A DNA stretch of 64,000 bases from positions 62,001-126,000 of the forward strand of contig NZ_JACSYA010000014.1 in NCBI RefSeq assembly GCF_029870285.1, read 5' to 3'. Shown here piece by piece: positions 1 to 9,901 of the stretch. Origin of the DNA: Delftia sp. PS-11 (GTDB lineage Bacteria > Pseudomonadota > Gammaproteobacteria > Burkholderiales > Burkholderiaceae_C). Each line of letters begins with the position of its first letter. Position 1 is the stretch's first letter. Made by a program: the position numbers and the translations under genes. A model generated the notes under the pieces. The model saw only the letters and a list, made by a program, of their open reading frames with translations, did no database searches and was not told where the DNA came from.

Positions 1-53
1 CACAGGTGCAGCAGTCACAATCATCGTCATTGCCCAAGCAGATGACGACCTGA
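1..53 (+). CDS. 3' end of an upstream gene, probably uppS (partial)
   Basis: An open frame enters from the left edge and ends at TGA (51-53), 10 bp before cdsA; its last residues are polar (Gln/Ser-rich). Only 16 codons are visible, so the sequence itself cannot identify the product. In Burkholderiales the gene before cdsA is normally uppS (undecaprenyl diphosphate synthase), and a poorly conserved polar tail would fit. The identification rests on gene order only. Confidence 0.35.
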   Translation, partial: QVQQSQSSSLPKQMTT

Positions 54-63
54 AAGGGGAGCC

Positions 64-918
64 ATGCTCAAGCAGCGAGTCATCACCGCCCTGGTATTGC
101 TGGCCATTTTGCTGCCTGCGCTCTTCTACCCTTCCGGCATGGCATTTGCAGCGGTTGTGCTGGTGCTGATGGCGGCAGGCGCCTGGGAATGGGGGCGGCT
201 CAATGGCTTTGGCGCTGCAGGCTCCGTTGCCATTGGCGCCGTGTGCACCCTGATGTGTTTGGGGTCGTGGGCTGCCGGCTGGCTGGAGCGCCCTCTGGGC
301 GCCGTGTGGATCGTGGCTGGCGCGGCCTGGGTTCTGGGGGGCGCGGCGCTGCTGCGCGCCGGTGTGGCCGGCTGGCCACGCATCGCCGCGCCGCTGCGCC
401 TGGTGGGCGGCGTTCTGGCACTGTGGGTGGCCTGGATGGCCGCCGTGCAGGCGCGGCTGATCGGCATCAACTTCCTTCTTTCGGTGCTGGTGCTCGTCTG
501 GGCCGCCGACATCTTTGCCTACTTCGCAGGGCGCCGCTTCGGCCTGCGCTTCACCCGCTCCAAGCTGGCACCCTCCATCAGCCCCGGCAAAAGCTGGGAG
601 GGAGTCTGGGGCGGCATGGCCGGCGTGCTGGCCCTGGCGCTGGCCTGGACCTGGGCGGACCGCCACTACGCCGTGGCTGTGTCCAGTTTCTATTCCCTGC
701 TGCTGGCGCGCGGAGCCTGGCTCCTGCTGCTGGCGGCAGTCTTCATGGCTGTGATGAGCGTGGTCGGCGACCTGGTCGAATCCCTCATCAAGCGCAGCGT
801 AGGCGTCAAGGACAGCAGTGGCCTGCTGCCCGGCCATGGCGGGGTGCTCGATCGCATCGATGCCCTGCTGCCGACCTTGCCTCTGGCCATGATGCTTTCC
901 TCTTTTGCGCAGTCATGA
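64..918 (+). CDS. cdsA: Phosphatidate cytidylyltransferase (CDP-diglyceride synthase)
   Basis: Makes CDP-diacylglycerol from phosphatidic acid and CTP, the precursor of all phospholipids, in the inner membrane. The 284-residue protein is built of about eight hydrophobic helices; the family signature lies near residues 240-268 with the core VGVKDSSGLLPGHGG followed by VLDRID, which holds the conserved metal-binding acidic residues. Length is normal for the family. The ATG is preceded by AAAGGGGA. Its stop overlaps the dxr start (ATGA), so the two are translationally coupled within the envelope operon. Confidence 0.95.
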   Translation: MLKQRVITALVLLAILLPALFYPSGMAFAAVVLVLMAAGAWEWGRLNGFGAAGSVAIGAVCTLMCLGSWAAGWLERPLGAVWIVAGAAWVLGGAALLRAGVAGWPRIAAPLRLVGGVLALWVAWMAAVQARLIGINFLLSVLVLVWAADIFAYFAGRRFGLRFTRSKLAPSISPGKSWEGVWGGMAGVLALALAWTWADRHYAVAVSSFYSLLLARGAWLLLLAAVFMAVMSVVGDLVESLIKRSVGVKDSSGLLPGHGGVLDRIDALLPTLPLAMMLSSFAQS

Positions 919-2093
919 AGCAGAAAATCACTGTCCTGGGCTCCACGGGCTCCATCGGCACCAATACCCTGGATGTACTGGCCCGCCACCGCGACCGCTA
1001 TGAGGTGTTCGCGCTCAGCGCTGCCACGCAGGTCGATCTGATGCTGCACCAGTGTGCCGAGTTCCGCCCGGTCTATGCGGTCATGGCCAGCGCCGCCCAC
1101 GCACGCGAACTGGCGGACAAGCTGCGCGACAACGGCATCGGCACCGAAGTGCTGCAGGCGGACGATGCCCTGCAGCAGATTGCATCCCATCCCGAAGTGG
1201 ATGCCGTCATGGCGGCCATTGTCGGCGCGGCGGGTCTGGCACCCTGCATGGCTGCGGCACGCGCCGGCAAGCGTCTGCTGCTGGCCAACAAGGAGGCCCT
1301 GGTGGTGGGCGGGGCGCTGTTCATGGACACGGTCAGGCGCCATGGTGCGACGCTGCTGCCCATCGACAGCGAGCATTCAGCCATTTTCCAATGCCTTCCG
1401 GAGGACCGCACGAGCTGGCCGCAGCGCGTGGACAGCCTGCTGCTGACCGCCTCGGGCGGGCCGTTCCGCCAGCGCGATCCTTCGACCTTGTCGCAGATCA
1501 CGCCCGAGCAGGCGTGTGCCCATCCGAATTTCTCCATGGGCCGCAAGATCTCGGTGGATTCGGCGACCATGATGAACAAGGCGCTCGAAGTCATCGAGGC
1601 CCGCTGGCTGTTCGATATGGCGCCCGACAGAATCCAGGTTGTGATCCATCCACAGCAGATCGTGCACTCCATGGTGCAGTTCAAGGACTCCTCCGTGCTG
1701 GCGCAACTGGGCACGCCCGACATGCGCGTACCCATTGCCTGCGGCCTGGCCTGGCCTCAGCGCATTGCCAGCGGCGCCGCGCCACTGGATTTCGCACGGC
1801 TGGCCGCGCTGACCTTTGAGGAGGCCGATGCCGTGCGCTTTCCCGGCCTGCACCTGTCATGGCAGGCGCTGCGTGCCAGCGAGGGAACTACAGCCGTGCT
1901 CAACGCTTCCAATGAAATCGCCGTGTCTGCATTTCTGGACAGGCGCCTGGCGTTTGACCGCATACATGCCGTGAATCTGCGCACCCTGGAAGCGGTCTCT
2001 CCGCCTACACTGGGCAGCCTGGATGATCTGCTGGCGCTGGATGCACAGGCCCGGGCCGTGGCCCGGGAAGTGGCCGGGCAGTGGTCCCTGTAG
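915..2093 (+). CDS. dxr: 1-deoxy-D-xylulose-5-phosphate reductoisomerase
   Basis: Second step of the MEP isoprenoid pathway: NADPH-dependent rearrangement and reduction of DXP to MEP. The 392-residue protein starts MKQKITVL and shows the nucleotide-binding loop GSTGSIG (residues 9-15), the IDSEHSAIFQ segment with metal/substrate residues, TASGGPFR, and the flexible-loop region FSMGRKISVDSATMMNKALE. The frame is open upstream, but the ATG overlapping the cdsA stop by 4 bp begins exactly at the family N-terminus, so the upstream extension is an overlap with cdsA rather than coding. Next to uppS/cdsA this links isoprenoid and phospholipid supply. Confidence 0.95.
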   Translation: MKQKITVLGSTGSIGTNTLDVLARHRDRYEVFALSAATQVDLMLHQCAEFRPVYAVMASAAHARELADKLRDNGIGTEVLQADDALQQIASHPEVDAVMAAIVGAAGLAPCMAAARAGKRLLLANKEALVVGGALFMDTVRRHGATLLPIDSEHSAIFQCLPEDRTSWPQRVDSLLLTASGGPFRQRDPSTLSQITPEQACAHPNFSMGRKISVDSATMMNKALEVIEARWLFDMAPDRIQVVIHPQQIVHSMVQFKDSSVLAQLGTPDMRVPIACGLAWPQRIASGAAPLDFARLAALTFEEADAVRFPGLHLSWQALRASEGTTAVLNASNEIAVSAFLDRRLAFDRIHAVNLRTLEAVSPPTLGSLDDLLALDAQARAVAREVAGQWSL

Positions 2094-2128
2094 CGTCCGG
2101 CGTCCGGCGTCCGGCGTCCGGCGTGCGG
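2094..2128 (+). repeat. Tandem heptamer repeat, 5 units
   Basis: Directly after the dxr stop, CGTCCGG is repeated four times (2094-2121) and followed by one variant unit CGTGCGG (2122-2128). The 7-bp unit is not a multiple of three and lies outside coding sequence, so copy-number change would be tolerated. It separates dxr from rseP. No function can be assigned. Confidence 0.85.
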
Positions 2129-2197
2129 CCTGCCTGAGCCGTTGCCCGGCGTTCCACGCGGGATGGCGTGGACACAGTGGATTCAAAGGAGTATCAA

Positions 2198-3568
2198 TTG
2201 TTGCTGACCGTTGTCGCATTTGTGGTCGCGCTGGGAGTGCTGATCGCCGTGCACGAATGGGGCCACTACCGTGTTGCCGTTGCCTGCGGCGTCAAGGTGC
2301 TGCGCTTTTCCGTGGGCTTTGGCCGCCCCATCCTGCGCTGGAAGCGTGAGGGATCGGATACGGAGTTCGTCATTGGCGCGCTGCCGCTGGGCGGCTATGT
2401 GCGCATGCTCGACGAGCGCGAGGGCGAGGTGCCCGCCGATCAGCGCCATCTGTCCTTCAATGCCCAGCCGCTGCGTGCGCGCGCAGCCATCGTGGCAGCC
2501 GGGCCGCTGGCCAATCTTGTGCTGGCGGTGGCGCTGCTGGCCGTCGTCAACTGGGCGGGCACCCAGGAGCCTGCGGCACGCCTTGCGACGCCGCCTGCGG
2601 GTTCGCTACTGCAGTCTGCCGGTGTGCAGGGCGGCGATCAGGTGCTGCGCGCGGCCCTGGGTGATCAGGACTGGCAGCCCGTGCGCTCGCTCAATGATCT
2701 GCGCTGGATGCTGACCCGTGCCGCCCTGGATGATGAAACGGTGCGCCTGGATGTGCAGAGGGCACAGCGCAGCGGCTCTGCCGAGCTGCGGCTGGCTCTG
2801 CAAGGCCAGGTCCAGGGTGAGCCCGATGCCGCCTTCTTCGAGCGTCTGGGTCTGCTCGGGCCCTGGACAAGGCCGGTGCTGGACAAGGTCATTGCCGCAG
2901 GTGCCGCCGACAGGGCAGGGCTGCGCGAGGGCGATGTGGTGCTGCGCGTGGGCAACGAGCCTGTGCACGATGGCGTGCAGTTGCGCGGCCTGATCCGCAG
3001 GCTGGGGGCTTCCGGCCATGCCGAGCGGCTCGACTGGCTGGTGGAGCGCAATGGCCGCTCGCTGCACATTCCCGTGCAGCCCGATGTGGAGCGTTCGGGC
3101 GAGGGCGGCCAGAGCATCGCGCGCATCGGCGCCTACATCGGCAGCGAGCCGGAAATGGTCCTGGTCCAGCGCGGGCCGCTCGAAGGCCTGTGGGCCGGCG
3201 TGCAGCGCACCTGGGAGCTTTCATCGCTGACCCTGCGCATGATGGGGCGAATGGTGATCGGTGAGGCATCGCTCAAGAACATCAGCGGCCCCCTGACCAT
3301 TGCGGACTATGCCGGCAAGTCTGCCAGCATGGGGCTGGTGCAGTATCTGTCCTTTCTCGCGCTGATCAGTATCAGCCTGGGGGTGCTCAACCTGCTCCCG
3401 CTGCCTGTGCTCGATGGCGGGCACCTGATGTATTATCTTTGGGAGGGCGTGACTGGCCGCAGCGTGTCTGAAGTCTGGGCCGGACGCCTGCAGCGTGCAG
3501 GCGTGGCGGTTTTGCTGATGATGATGTCCGTCGCCTTTTTCAACGATATCAACCGGCTCTGGGGTTAA
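2198..3568 (+). CDS. rseP: RIP metalloprotease RseP (site-2 protease)
   Basis: Intramembrane zinc protease that cleaves anti-sigma-E (RseA) in the inner membrane after DegS-type cleavage and also clears signal peptides. The TTG at 2198 is preferred over the GTG at 2168: AAAGGAG (2185-2191) lies 6 bp before it, and it gives MLLTVVAFVVALG, the family N-terminus. Zinc motif HEWGH at residues 19-23, a PDZ region around residues 220-300 (GDVVLRVGNEPV), and the second metal motif LPVLDGGHL near residue 405. The predicted 456 residues match the usual length. Placement directly before bamA couples envelope stress sensing to outer membrane assembly. Confidence 0.93.
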   Translation: MLLTVVAFVVALGVLIAVHEWGHYRVAVACGVKVLRFSVGFGRPILRWKREGSDTEFVIGALPLGGYVRMLDEREGEVPADQRHLSFNAQPLRARAAIVAAGPLANLVLAVALLAVVNWAGTQEPAARLATPPAGSLLQSAGVQGGDQVLRAALGDQDWQPVRSLNDLRWMLTRAALDDETVRLDVQRAQRSGSAELRLALQGQVQGEPDAAFFERLGLLGPWTRPVLDKVIAAGAADRAGLREGDVVLRVGNEPVHDGVQLRGLIRRLGASGHAERLDWLVERNGRSLHIPVQPDVERSGEGGQSIARIGAYIGSEPEMVLVQRGPLEGLWAGVQRTWELSSLTLRMMGRMVIGEASLKNISGPLTIADYAGKSASMGLVQYLSFLALISISLGVLNLLPLPVLDGGHLMYYLWEGVTGRSVSEVWAGRLQRAGVAVLLMMMSVAFFNDINRLWG

Positions 3569-3611
3569 CTTTTCAGCCGTTTTCGCAAGCTGCACTGCGG
3601 CAATTCCATTC

Positions 3612-5909
3612 ATGACTAAACGTATCAATCGCCTGGGCATGCGCGCTGCATCGACCCTGGCTGCCATGGTTTTGGCTGCGAATGCAGCCTGGGCGCTGGA
3701 ACCCTTCAAAGTACAGGACATCCGGATCGAAGGGCTGCAGCGCGTGGAGCCGGGCACGGTCTTCGCGTCCATGCCTTTGCGCGTGGGCGACCAGTACGAC
3801 GACGACAAGGGTGCTGCAGCCATCCGCTCGCTGTTCGCCCTGGGCCTGTTCAAGGACATCCGCCTTGAGGCCAATGGCAACGTGCTCGTGGTCATCGTCG
3901 AGGAGCGCCCGACCATTGCCGAGGTGAACTTCGCCGGTACCAAGGAGTTCGACAAGGAAACGCTGCAAAAGGCCATGCGCGATGTCGGGCTGGCCGATGG
4001 CCGTCCCTTCGACAAGGCGCTGGCGGACCGCGCCGAGCAGGAGCTCAAGCGCCAGTACATCAACCGCAGCCTCTATGGCGCCGAAGTGGTGACCACGGTC
4101 ACGCCCATCGAGCGCAACCGCGTCAACCTCACCTTCACAGTGACCGAAGGCGAGCCTGCCCGCATCAATGAGATCCGCATCGTCGGCAACAAGGCCTTCA
4201 GCGAATCCACGCTCAAGGACCTGTTCGACCAGGACACCGGCAACTGGATGAGCTGGTACACCAAGTCCGACCGCTACGCGCGCAACAAGCTCAATGCCGA
4301 CCTGGAAACTCTGCGTTCGTACTATCTGCAGCGCGGCTACCTGGAGTTCCGGGTGGATTCCACCCAGGTGGCCATCTCTCCCGACAAGCAGTCCATCTCG
4401 CTGACGCTCAATATCCATGAGGGCGAACGCTTTGTCGTCTCCGGCGTCAAGCTCGAAGGCAACTACCTGGACCGTGACAACGAATTCAAGTCCCTGGTCA
4501 GGATCAAGCCCGGCGAGCCCTACAACGCCGATCAGGTGACCGAGACCATCAAGTCCTTCACCGAGCATTTTGGCAATTTCGGCTTTGCCTTTGCGCGCGT
4601 CGAGGCAGTGCCCGAGATTGATCGGACCACCAACCGCGTCACTCTGGTGCTCAATGCAGAGCCTTCGCGCCGCGCCTATGTGCGCCGCATCAACATCAAC
4701 GGCAACAACCGCACACGCGATGAGGTGATCCGCCGCGAATTCCGCCAGTATGAAGCCTCCTGGTACGACGGCGACAAGATCCGCCTGTCGCGCGACCGCG
4801 TGGACCGCCTGGGCTTCTTCACCGAGGTCAACATCGAGACCCAGGAGGTGCCTGGCTCGCCCGACCAGGTGGATCTGGTGATCTCGGTGGCGGAAAAGCC
4901 CACCGGATCGCTGCAGCTGGGCGCGGGCTTTTCCAGCGCCGAGAAGGTGTCGCTGTCCTTCGGCATCAAGCAGGAGAACGTGTTCGGCTCGGGCAACTAC
5001 CTGGGCGTGGACGTGAACACCAGCAAGTACCGCCGCACCATGGTGCTGTCCACCACGGATCCGTACTTCACGGACACCGGCATCTCCCGCACCTACGATC
5101 TGTACTACCGTACCGACCGCCCGTACTACGACGATGCGGCCTACAAGATCGTCACCTCGGGCGGCAGCGTGCGTTTCGGCGTGCCCTTCAGCGAAACCGA
5201 TACCGTGTTCTTCGGCGGCGGCGTGGAGCGCTCGGAGATCAAGCCGGGCACCTACCTGCCCCAGGCCTACAAGGATTATGCGGATCAGCACGGCTACGCC
5301 AACACCGGCATCCCGCTGACCCTGGGCTGGTCCCGTGACAGCCGCGACAGCGCGCTGGCGCCGAATTCCGGCCTCTACCAGCGCCTCAATACCGAATGGT
5401 CTGTCGGTGGCGAAGCCCGCTATGTGCGAGCCAACTACCAGGTCCAGCGCTACATCCCGCTGAACAAGAAATACACGCTGGCCCTGAACGGCGAGCTGGG
5501 CTATGGCAAGGGCCTCAATGGCCGGCCGTTCCCGCTGTTCAAGAACTTCTTCTCGGGCGGTCTGGGATCGGTTCGCGGCTTCCAGCAAGGTTCGCTGGGG
5601 CCGCGCGACACGGTTGAGAATCTGGCGCTGGGCGGCTCCAAGAAGCTGACCCTGAACGCCGAGTTCATGGTGCCGTTCCCCGGTGCGGGCAACGACCGTA
5701 CGTTGCGACTTTTTACATTCCTGGATGTGGGCAACGTCTATGGTGCGAACCAGAGCTTCGACCTCGCTGAGCTGAGGGCGTCCACCGGCATCGGCATCAG
5801 CTGGATTTCCCCGCTGGGCCCTCTGCGCCTGGCCTTTGCCAACCCGATCCGCAAGCAGTCCGGGGATAGAATCCAGAGACTGCAATTCCAAATTGGAACT
5901 TCTTTCTGA
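3612..5909 (+). CDS. bamA: Outer membrane protein assembly factor BamA
   Basis: Central component of the BAM complex that inserts beta-barrel proteins into the outer membrane. The 765-residue precursor has a signal peptide ending AANAAWA, five POTRA domains to about residue 420 and a C-terminal 16-strand barrel. The conserved loop-6 motif VRGFQQGS is near residue 653, and the protein ends in phenylalanine (QIGTSF), the usual outer membrane sorting signal. The stop codon shares one base with the skp start (TGATG). Length is typical. Confidence 0.95.
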   Translation: MTKRINRLGMRAASTLAAMVLAANAAWALEPFKVQDIRIEGLQRVEPGTVFASMPLRVGDQYDDDKGAAAIRSLFALGLFKDIRLEANGNVLVVIVEERPTIAEVNFAGTKEFDKETLQKAMRDVGLADGRPFDKALADRAEQELKRQYINRSLYGAEVVTTVTPIERNRVNLTFTVTEGEPARINEIRIVGNKAFSESTLKDLFDQDTGNWMSWYTKSDRYARNKLNADLETLRSYYLQRGYLEFRVDSTQVAISPDKQSISLTLNIHEGERFVVSGVKLEGNYLDRDNEFKSLVRIKPGEPYNADQVTETIKSFTEHFGNFGFAFARVEAVPEIDRTTNRVTLVLNAEPSRRAYVRRININGNNRTRDEVIRREFRQYEASWYDGDKIRLSRDRVDRLGFFTEVNIETQEVPGSPDQVDLVISVAEKPTGSLQLGAGFSSAEKVSLSFGIKQENVFGSGNYLGVDVNTSKYRRTMVLSTTDPYFTDTGISRTYDLYYRTDRPYYDDAAYKIVTSGGSVRFGVPFSETDTVFFGGGVERSEIKPGTYLPQAYKDYADQHGYANTGIPLTLGWSRDSRDSALAPNSGLYQRLNTEWSVGGEARYVRANYQVQRYIPLNKKYTLALNGELGYGKGLNGRPFPLFKNFFSGGLGSVRGFQQGSLGPRDTVENLALGGSKKLTLNAEFMVPFPGAGNDRTLRLFTFLDVGNVYGANQSFDLAELRASTGIGISWISPLGPLRLAFANPIRKQSGDRIQRLQFQIGTSF

Positions 5910-6415
5910 TGAAATCTCTTTCTAGCCATTTTTCTCTGGCTGTGCTGCTTGGCGCCATGGCCGTCTCCGCGCACGCACAGGAATTCAAAGCCGGCTTTGT
6001 GAACACGGATCGCATCTTCCGTGAGGCATCGACGGCCAAGGCAGCCCAGTCCAAGTTGGAGCAGGAATTTTCCAAGCGCGAGAAGGAACTGGTTGACCAG
6101 GGCAACTCGCTCAAGAACGCCTCGGAGAAGTTCGAGCGCGAAGCGCCCACCATGGCCGAAAGCCAGCGCGTGGCCCGCCAGCGCCAGCTCGTGGACCAGG
6201 ACCGTGAATTCCAGCGCAAGCGCCGCGAGTTCCAGGAAGACCTGAACGCCCGCAAGAACGAAGAGCTGGCCCAGGTGCTGGACCGTGCCAACAAGGTGGT
6301 CAAGCAAGTTGCCGAGGCCGAGAAGTTCGACGTCATCCTGCAGGAAGCCGTCTACATCAACCCCAAGTACGACATCACTGACAAGGTGATCAAGGCGCTG
6401 AACGGCGGCAAGTAA
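5909..6415 (+). CDS. skp: Periplasmic chaperone Skp (OmpH family)
   Basis: Periplasmic holdase that carries unfolded outer membrane proteins to BAM. The 168-residue protein begins with a signal peptide (cleavage likely after VSAHAQ region, about residue 24) followed by a charged helical body with heptad-like Glu/Lys/Arg-rich segments at about residues 45-130, matching the Skp tentacle coiled coils. Translationally linked to bamA by a one-base overlap; lpxD follows 23 bp later. Confidence 0.92.
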   Translation: MKSLSSHFSLAVLLGAMAVSAHAQEFKAGFVNTDRIFREASTAKAAQSKLEQEFSKREKELVDQGNSLKNASEKFEREAPTMAESQRVARQRQLVDQDREFQRKRREFQEDLNARKNEELAQVLDRANKVVKQVAEAEKFDVILQEAVYINPKYDITDKVIKALNGGK

Positions 6416-6438
6416 GTCTTCTGGAAAGGCTGCACGCC

Positions 6439-7446
6439 GTGAGCGTATTGTTGGGCCAGATCCTCGATGCACTGGGAGGTGAGCTGGTTGGAGGCGACAG
6501 GCAGACACCGATCTCCCGCATCGCCCCGCTGGATTCCGCCGGTGCTGGGGACCTCAGTTTTCTGAGCAATCCCCGTTACCGCCAGCAGCTGGCCGCCTCC
6601 GAGGCGGCCTGCGTTATTGTGGCGCCGTCCATGCGCGATGCCGCGCAGGCACGCGGCGCCTGTATCGTGGTGGCCGATCCCTATGCCTACTTTGCGCGGG
6701 CGACGCAGTGGTGGAAACGCCACTGCCATCCCGTGGCGCCGGCAGGCATACATCCCAGTGCCGTTGTGCATGAGAGCGCGCGTATTGACCCCTCTGCCAC
6801 CATCGGCCCGCTGTGCGTGGTCGAGGCAGGTGCGAGCATCGGGGCGCAGACCGTGCTCAAGTCACGTGTCACGGTAGGTGAAAACTGCCATGTGGGCGCC
6901 CGCTGTCTGCTGCATCCTGGCGTGGTGATCGGTGCCGACGGTTTTGGCTTTGCACCGGAAAACGGAGCCTGGGTCAAGATCGAGCAGCTGGGCGGCGTGC
7001 GTGTGGGCGATGATGTGGAAATCGGTGCCAACACCTGCATCGACCGTGGTGCGCTGGACGATACGGTGATCGAGGAGGGGGTCAAGCTCGACAACCTGAT
7101 CCAGATCGGTCACAACGTGCATGTGGGCAGGCACACGGCTATGGCCGGCTGCGTGGGTGTGGCCGGCAGCGCGCGCATCGGCGCGCATTGCACCGTGGGG
7201 GGCGGTGCCATCGTCCTGGGTCACCTGCATCTGGCCGACAGGGTGCATATTTCGGCAGCGACGGTGGTGACCCGTTCGCTGACACAATCGGGTGTTTACA
7301 CGGGCATGTTTCCCGTGGATGAAAACGCCAAATGGGAAAAAAATGCTGCGACGCTGAAGCAGCTGCACTCCATGCGCGAGCGTATCAAGGCATTGGAGCG
7401 GCAACTGCAGCAACCGGCGGATCGCGGCCACAACGGAACGCAATGA
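6439..7446 (+). CDS. lpxD: UDP-3-O-(3-hydroxyacyl)glucosamine N-acyltransferase
   Basis: Third step of lipid A synthesis: N-acylation of UDP-3-O-acylglucosamine from acyl-ACP. The 335-residue protein has the N-terminal uridine-binding domain (to about residue 100) and then left-handed beta-helix hexapeptide repeats. The catalytic histidine region [19 protein letters not shown] is present. It starts at GTG 6439, with TGGAAAGG (6422-6429) as ribosome binding site. A C-terminal helix with a Gln/Glu-rich tail completes the protein. Its stop overlaps fabZ (ATGA). Confidence 0.94.
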   Translation: MSVLLGQILDALGGELVGGDRQTPISRIAPLDSAGAGDLSFLSNPRYRQQLAASEAACVIVAPSMRDAAQARGACIVVADPYAYFARATQWWKRHCHPVAPAGIHPSAVVHESARIDPSATIGPLCVVEAGASIGAQTVLKSRVTVGENCHVGARCLLHPGVVIGADGFGFAPENGAWVKIEQLGGVRVGDDVEIGANTCIDRGALDDTVIEEGVKLDNLIQIGHNVHVGRHTAMAGCVGVAGSARIGAHCTVGGGAIVLGHLHLADRVHISAATVVTRSLTQSGVYTGMFPVDENAKWEKNAATLKQLHSMRERIKALERQLQQPADRGHNGTQ

Positions 7447-7883
7447 TGGATATTCACGCAATTCTCAAGCAACTGCCCCACCGCTACCCCTTCCTGCTGG
7501 TGGACAAGGTCACCGAGCTTGAGCGCAATACACGCATCAAGGCGATCAAGAACGTCACCTTCAACGAGCCCTATTTCATGGGGCACTTCCCTGGCCGTCC
7601 CGTGATGCCCGGCGTGCTCATCCTGGAAGCGCTGGCGCAGGCTGCAGGCCTGCTGGCCTTCGATGCCATGGGGCAGGTTCCGGACGAGAACAACATCTAC
7701 TACTTCGTGGGTATCGATGGCGCGCGCTTCAAGCGCCCCGTGGAGCCGGGTGACCAGCTGGTGCTGGAGATCACCATTGACCGCGTGCGCGGCGGCATCT
7801 GGAAGTTCAAGGGCGTTGCCCGCGTCGAGGATGAAGTGGCCTGCGAGGCCGAGCTGATGTGCACCATGCGCAACGTGGGTTGA
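7443..7883 (+). CDS. fabZ: 3-hydroxyacyl-ACP dehydratase FabZ
   Basis: Dehydrates 3-hydroxyacyl-ACP in fatty acid elongation and competes with LpxA/LpxD for the same substrate, so its place between the lpx genes balances phospholipid and lipid A synthesis. The 146-residue protein has the hot-dog fold signature with catalytic histidine in [19 protein letters not shown], the glutamate lying in the following helix, and the N-terminal [16 protein letters not shown]. The first of two adjacent ATGs overlaps the lpxD stop; either could be used. Confidence 0.94.
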   Translation: MMDIHAILKQLPHRYPFLLVDKVTELERNTRIKAIKNVTFNEPYFMGHFPGRPVMPGVLILEALAQAAGLLAFDAMGQVPDENNIYYFVGIDGARFKRPVEPGDQLVLEITIDRVRGGIWKFKGVARVEDEVACEAELMCTMRNVG

Positions 7884-7890
7884 CGGGCGG

Positions 7891-8688
7891 ATGGCTGCAA
7901 CTGAACGCATCCACCCCACGGCGCTGATTGATCCTGCGGCGCAGCTGGACCCGACCGTCTCGGTCGGGCCCTACGCCGTCATCGGGCCGCATGTCGAAAT
8001 TGGCGCTGGCACGTCGATTGGCGCGCACTGCGTGATCGAGGGCCACACCATCATCGGCCAGGACAACCGCATCTTCCAGTTCACGTCCCTGGGTGCGCAG
8101 CCTCAGGACAAGAAGTATGCGGGCGAGCCCACGCGCCTGGTCATTGGCGACCGCAACACGGTGCGCGAGTTCTGCACTTTCAACACGGGCACCGTGCAGG
8201 ATCAGGGCGTGACGTCCATTGGCAACGACAACTGGATAATGGCCTATGTGCACGTGGCCCATGACTGTGTCGTGGGCAGCCACACCATCTTGGCCAACAA
8301 TGCCACGCTGGCTGGCCATGTGCACGTGGGTGACCATGTGATCCTGGGGGGGCTCACGGGCGTGCACCAGTTCACCAAGGTGGGCGCCCATGCCATGGCA
8401 GGTTTCGCCAGCCATGTTTCCCAGGATGTGCCGCCTTTCATGATGGTCGATGGCAATCCGCTGGCGGTGCGTGGCTTCAACATCGAAGGCCTGCGCCGGC
8501 GCGGCTTTGGTGCGCAGCGCATCCAGGCCGTCAAGCAGATGCACAGGCTGCTGTACCGCCAGGGCCTGACCCTGGAGGCCGCGCGCGAGGCCATTGCCGG
8601 CCTGGCTGGCGAAACGCCTGAGGCCGCAGCGGATGTTGCGCTGATGCTGGACTTCCTGGCAACGGTGGGTCGCGGCATTGCGCGCTGA
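7891..8688 (+). CDS. lpxA: Acyl-ACP--UDP-N-acetylglucosamine O-acyltransferase
   Basis: First step of lipid A synthesis, cytoplasmic. The 265-residue trimeric beta-helix enzyme shows repeated hexapeptides from [17 protein letters not shown] onward, the substrate segment [19 protein letters not shown], and the catalytic histidine in [18 protein letters not shown]. The C-terminal helical domain follows. It begins 7 bp after fabZ and is of normal length. Confidence 0.95.
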   Translation: MAATERIHPTALIDPAAQLDPTVSVGPYAVIGPHVEIGAGTSIGAHCVIEGHTIIGQDNRIFQFTSLGAQPQDKKYAGEPTRLVIGDRNTVREFCTFNTGTVQDQGVTSIGNDNWIMAYVHVAHDCVVGSHTILANNATLAGHVHVGDHVILGGLTGVHQFTKVGAHAMAGFASHVSQDVPPFMMVDGNPLAVRGFNIEGLRRRGFGAQRIQAVKQMHRLLYRQGLTLEAAREAIAGLAGETPEAAADVALMLDFLATVGRGIAR

Positions 8689-8710
8689 GCCTGGCGCGCG
8701 AAAGGACAGC

Positions 8711-9901
8711 ATGACGGATGATGCGGTGCAGGCGGCACGCCTGGATCCAATGATTGCCATGGTCGCCGGAGAAACCTCCGGCGATCTTCTGGCATCGCTG
8801 CTCATGGATGGGCTGCATGAGCGCTGGCCTGCCGCGCGTGGCTTCGGCATCGGCGGTGTGCAGATGCAGCAGCGCGGGTTCGAGGCGCTGTGGTCCAGCG
8901 AGCGGCTGGCCGTGCATGGCTACAGCTGGGAGGTGTTCCGCCGTCTTGGCGAGATTCTCTCGATCCGCCGGCAGTTGCGCGAGCGCCTGCTGGCGCAGCC
9001 GCCTGCCGTGTTCGTCGGCATCGATGCGCCTGATTTCAATCTGGGGCTGGAGGCAGATCTGCGCGGTGCGGGCATCAAGACCGTGCATTTCGTCTGTCCG
9101 TCAATCTGGGCCTGGCGTGCCAACCGTGTCGAAAAAATCCGGCGCGCCGCTGACCATGTGCTGTGCATTTTTCCCTTCGAGCCCGAACTGCTGGCGCGCC
9201 ACGGCATTTCGGCAAGCTACGTCGGTCACCCGCTGGCCAGCGTGATTCCGCTGCAGCCCGACCGCGCGGCGGCCCGCAGGCGGCTGGGGCTGTCCGAGGA
9301 AGGCCTGGTGCTGGCTGTGCTGCCCGGCAGCCGCCGCTCCGAGATCCGCTACATTGCGCAGCGCTTCTTCCAGGCGGCCGCCTTGGTCAGGAAAGCCTTG
9401 CCGGCGATTAAAATAGTGGTTCCTGCGGTGCCGTCGCAGTTCGATGAAGTGCAGCGCATTGCCCGGGAAACCGGTGTGGCCGATATGCTGCAGATCGTGC
9501 GAGGCCAGTCCCATGACGCGCTGGCAGCCTGCGACGTGACGCTGATCGCCAGCGGGACGGCCACGCTGGAGGCTGCGCTGTACAAGCGCCCCATGGTGAT
9601 TGGCTATAACATGCACCCATGGAGCTGGCGCCTGATGCGCGGCAAGCAGTTGCAGCCCTGGGTTGGCCTGCCCAACATCCTGTGTGGCGATTTCGTTGTG
9701 CCGGAGCTGATCCAGGACGCGGCCACGCCGCAGGCGCTGAGCCAGGCCGTGCTGCAGTGGCTGCAGGCTTGCGAACATTCCCCTTCAACCGTCGAGGCGC
9801 TGGTGCAGCGCTTCACTGCGCTGCACCAGGAGTTGCGGCGCGATACAGCCAAACTGGCCGCCCATGCGATCGAGAAAATCATTGCCCCTTCTGCCGCCTG
9901 A
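8711..9901 (+). CDS. lpxB: Lipid-A-disaccharide synthase
   Basis: GT19 glycosyltransferase that joins UDP-diacylglucosamine and lipid X to give the lipid A disaccharide at the inner membrane. The ATG at 8711 is chosen because AAAGGA (8701-8706) precedes it; an upstream TTG in frame lies inside the end of lpxA. Motifs: [11 protein letters not shown] near the N-terminus, [33 protein letters not shown] and [10 protein letters not shown]. 396 residues, slightly longer than the E. coli enzyme because of a short leader. Its 3' end overlaps rnhB by 38 bp. Confidence 0.94.
   Translation: MTDDAVQAARLDPMIAMVAGETSGDLLASLLMDGLHERWPAARGFGIGGVQMQQRGFEALWSSERLAVHGYSWEVFRRLGEILSIRRQLRERLLAQPPAVFVGIDAPDFNLGLEADLRGAGIKTVHFVCPSIWAWRANRVEKIRRAADHVLCIFPFEPELLARHGISASYVGHPLASVIPLQPDRAAARRRLGLSEEGLVLAVLPGSRRSEIRYIAQRFFQAAALVRKALPAIKIVVPAVPSQFDEVQRIARETGVADMLQIVRGQSHDALAACDVTLIASGTATLEAALYKRPMVIGYNMHPWSWRLMRGKQLQPWVGLPNILCGDFVVPELIQDAATPQALSQAVLQWLQACEHSPSTVEALVQRFTALHQELRRDTAKLAAHAIEKIIAPSAA

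Noticed and set aside
189..2093. An apparent 634-codon gene covering part of cdsA and all of dxr
   Set aside because: The first 240 codons are cdsA read in another frame; dxr begins at ATG 915 overlapping the cdsA stop.
3573..5891. A 772-codon minus-strand frame opposite bamA
   Set aside because: Antisense shadow of bamA, with unstructured Ala/Gly/His/Gln-rich translation and no start context.
5895..5925. GGAACTT before skp resembling a sigma-E -35 element
   Set aside because: It encodes the conserved BamA C-terminus and the only -10-like TCTAG is 19 bp away, too far for a sigma-E promoter.
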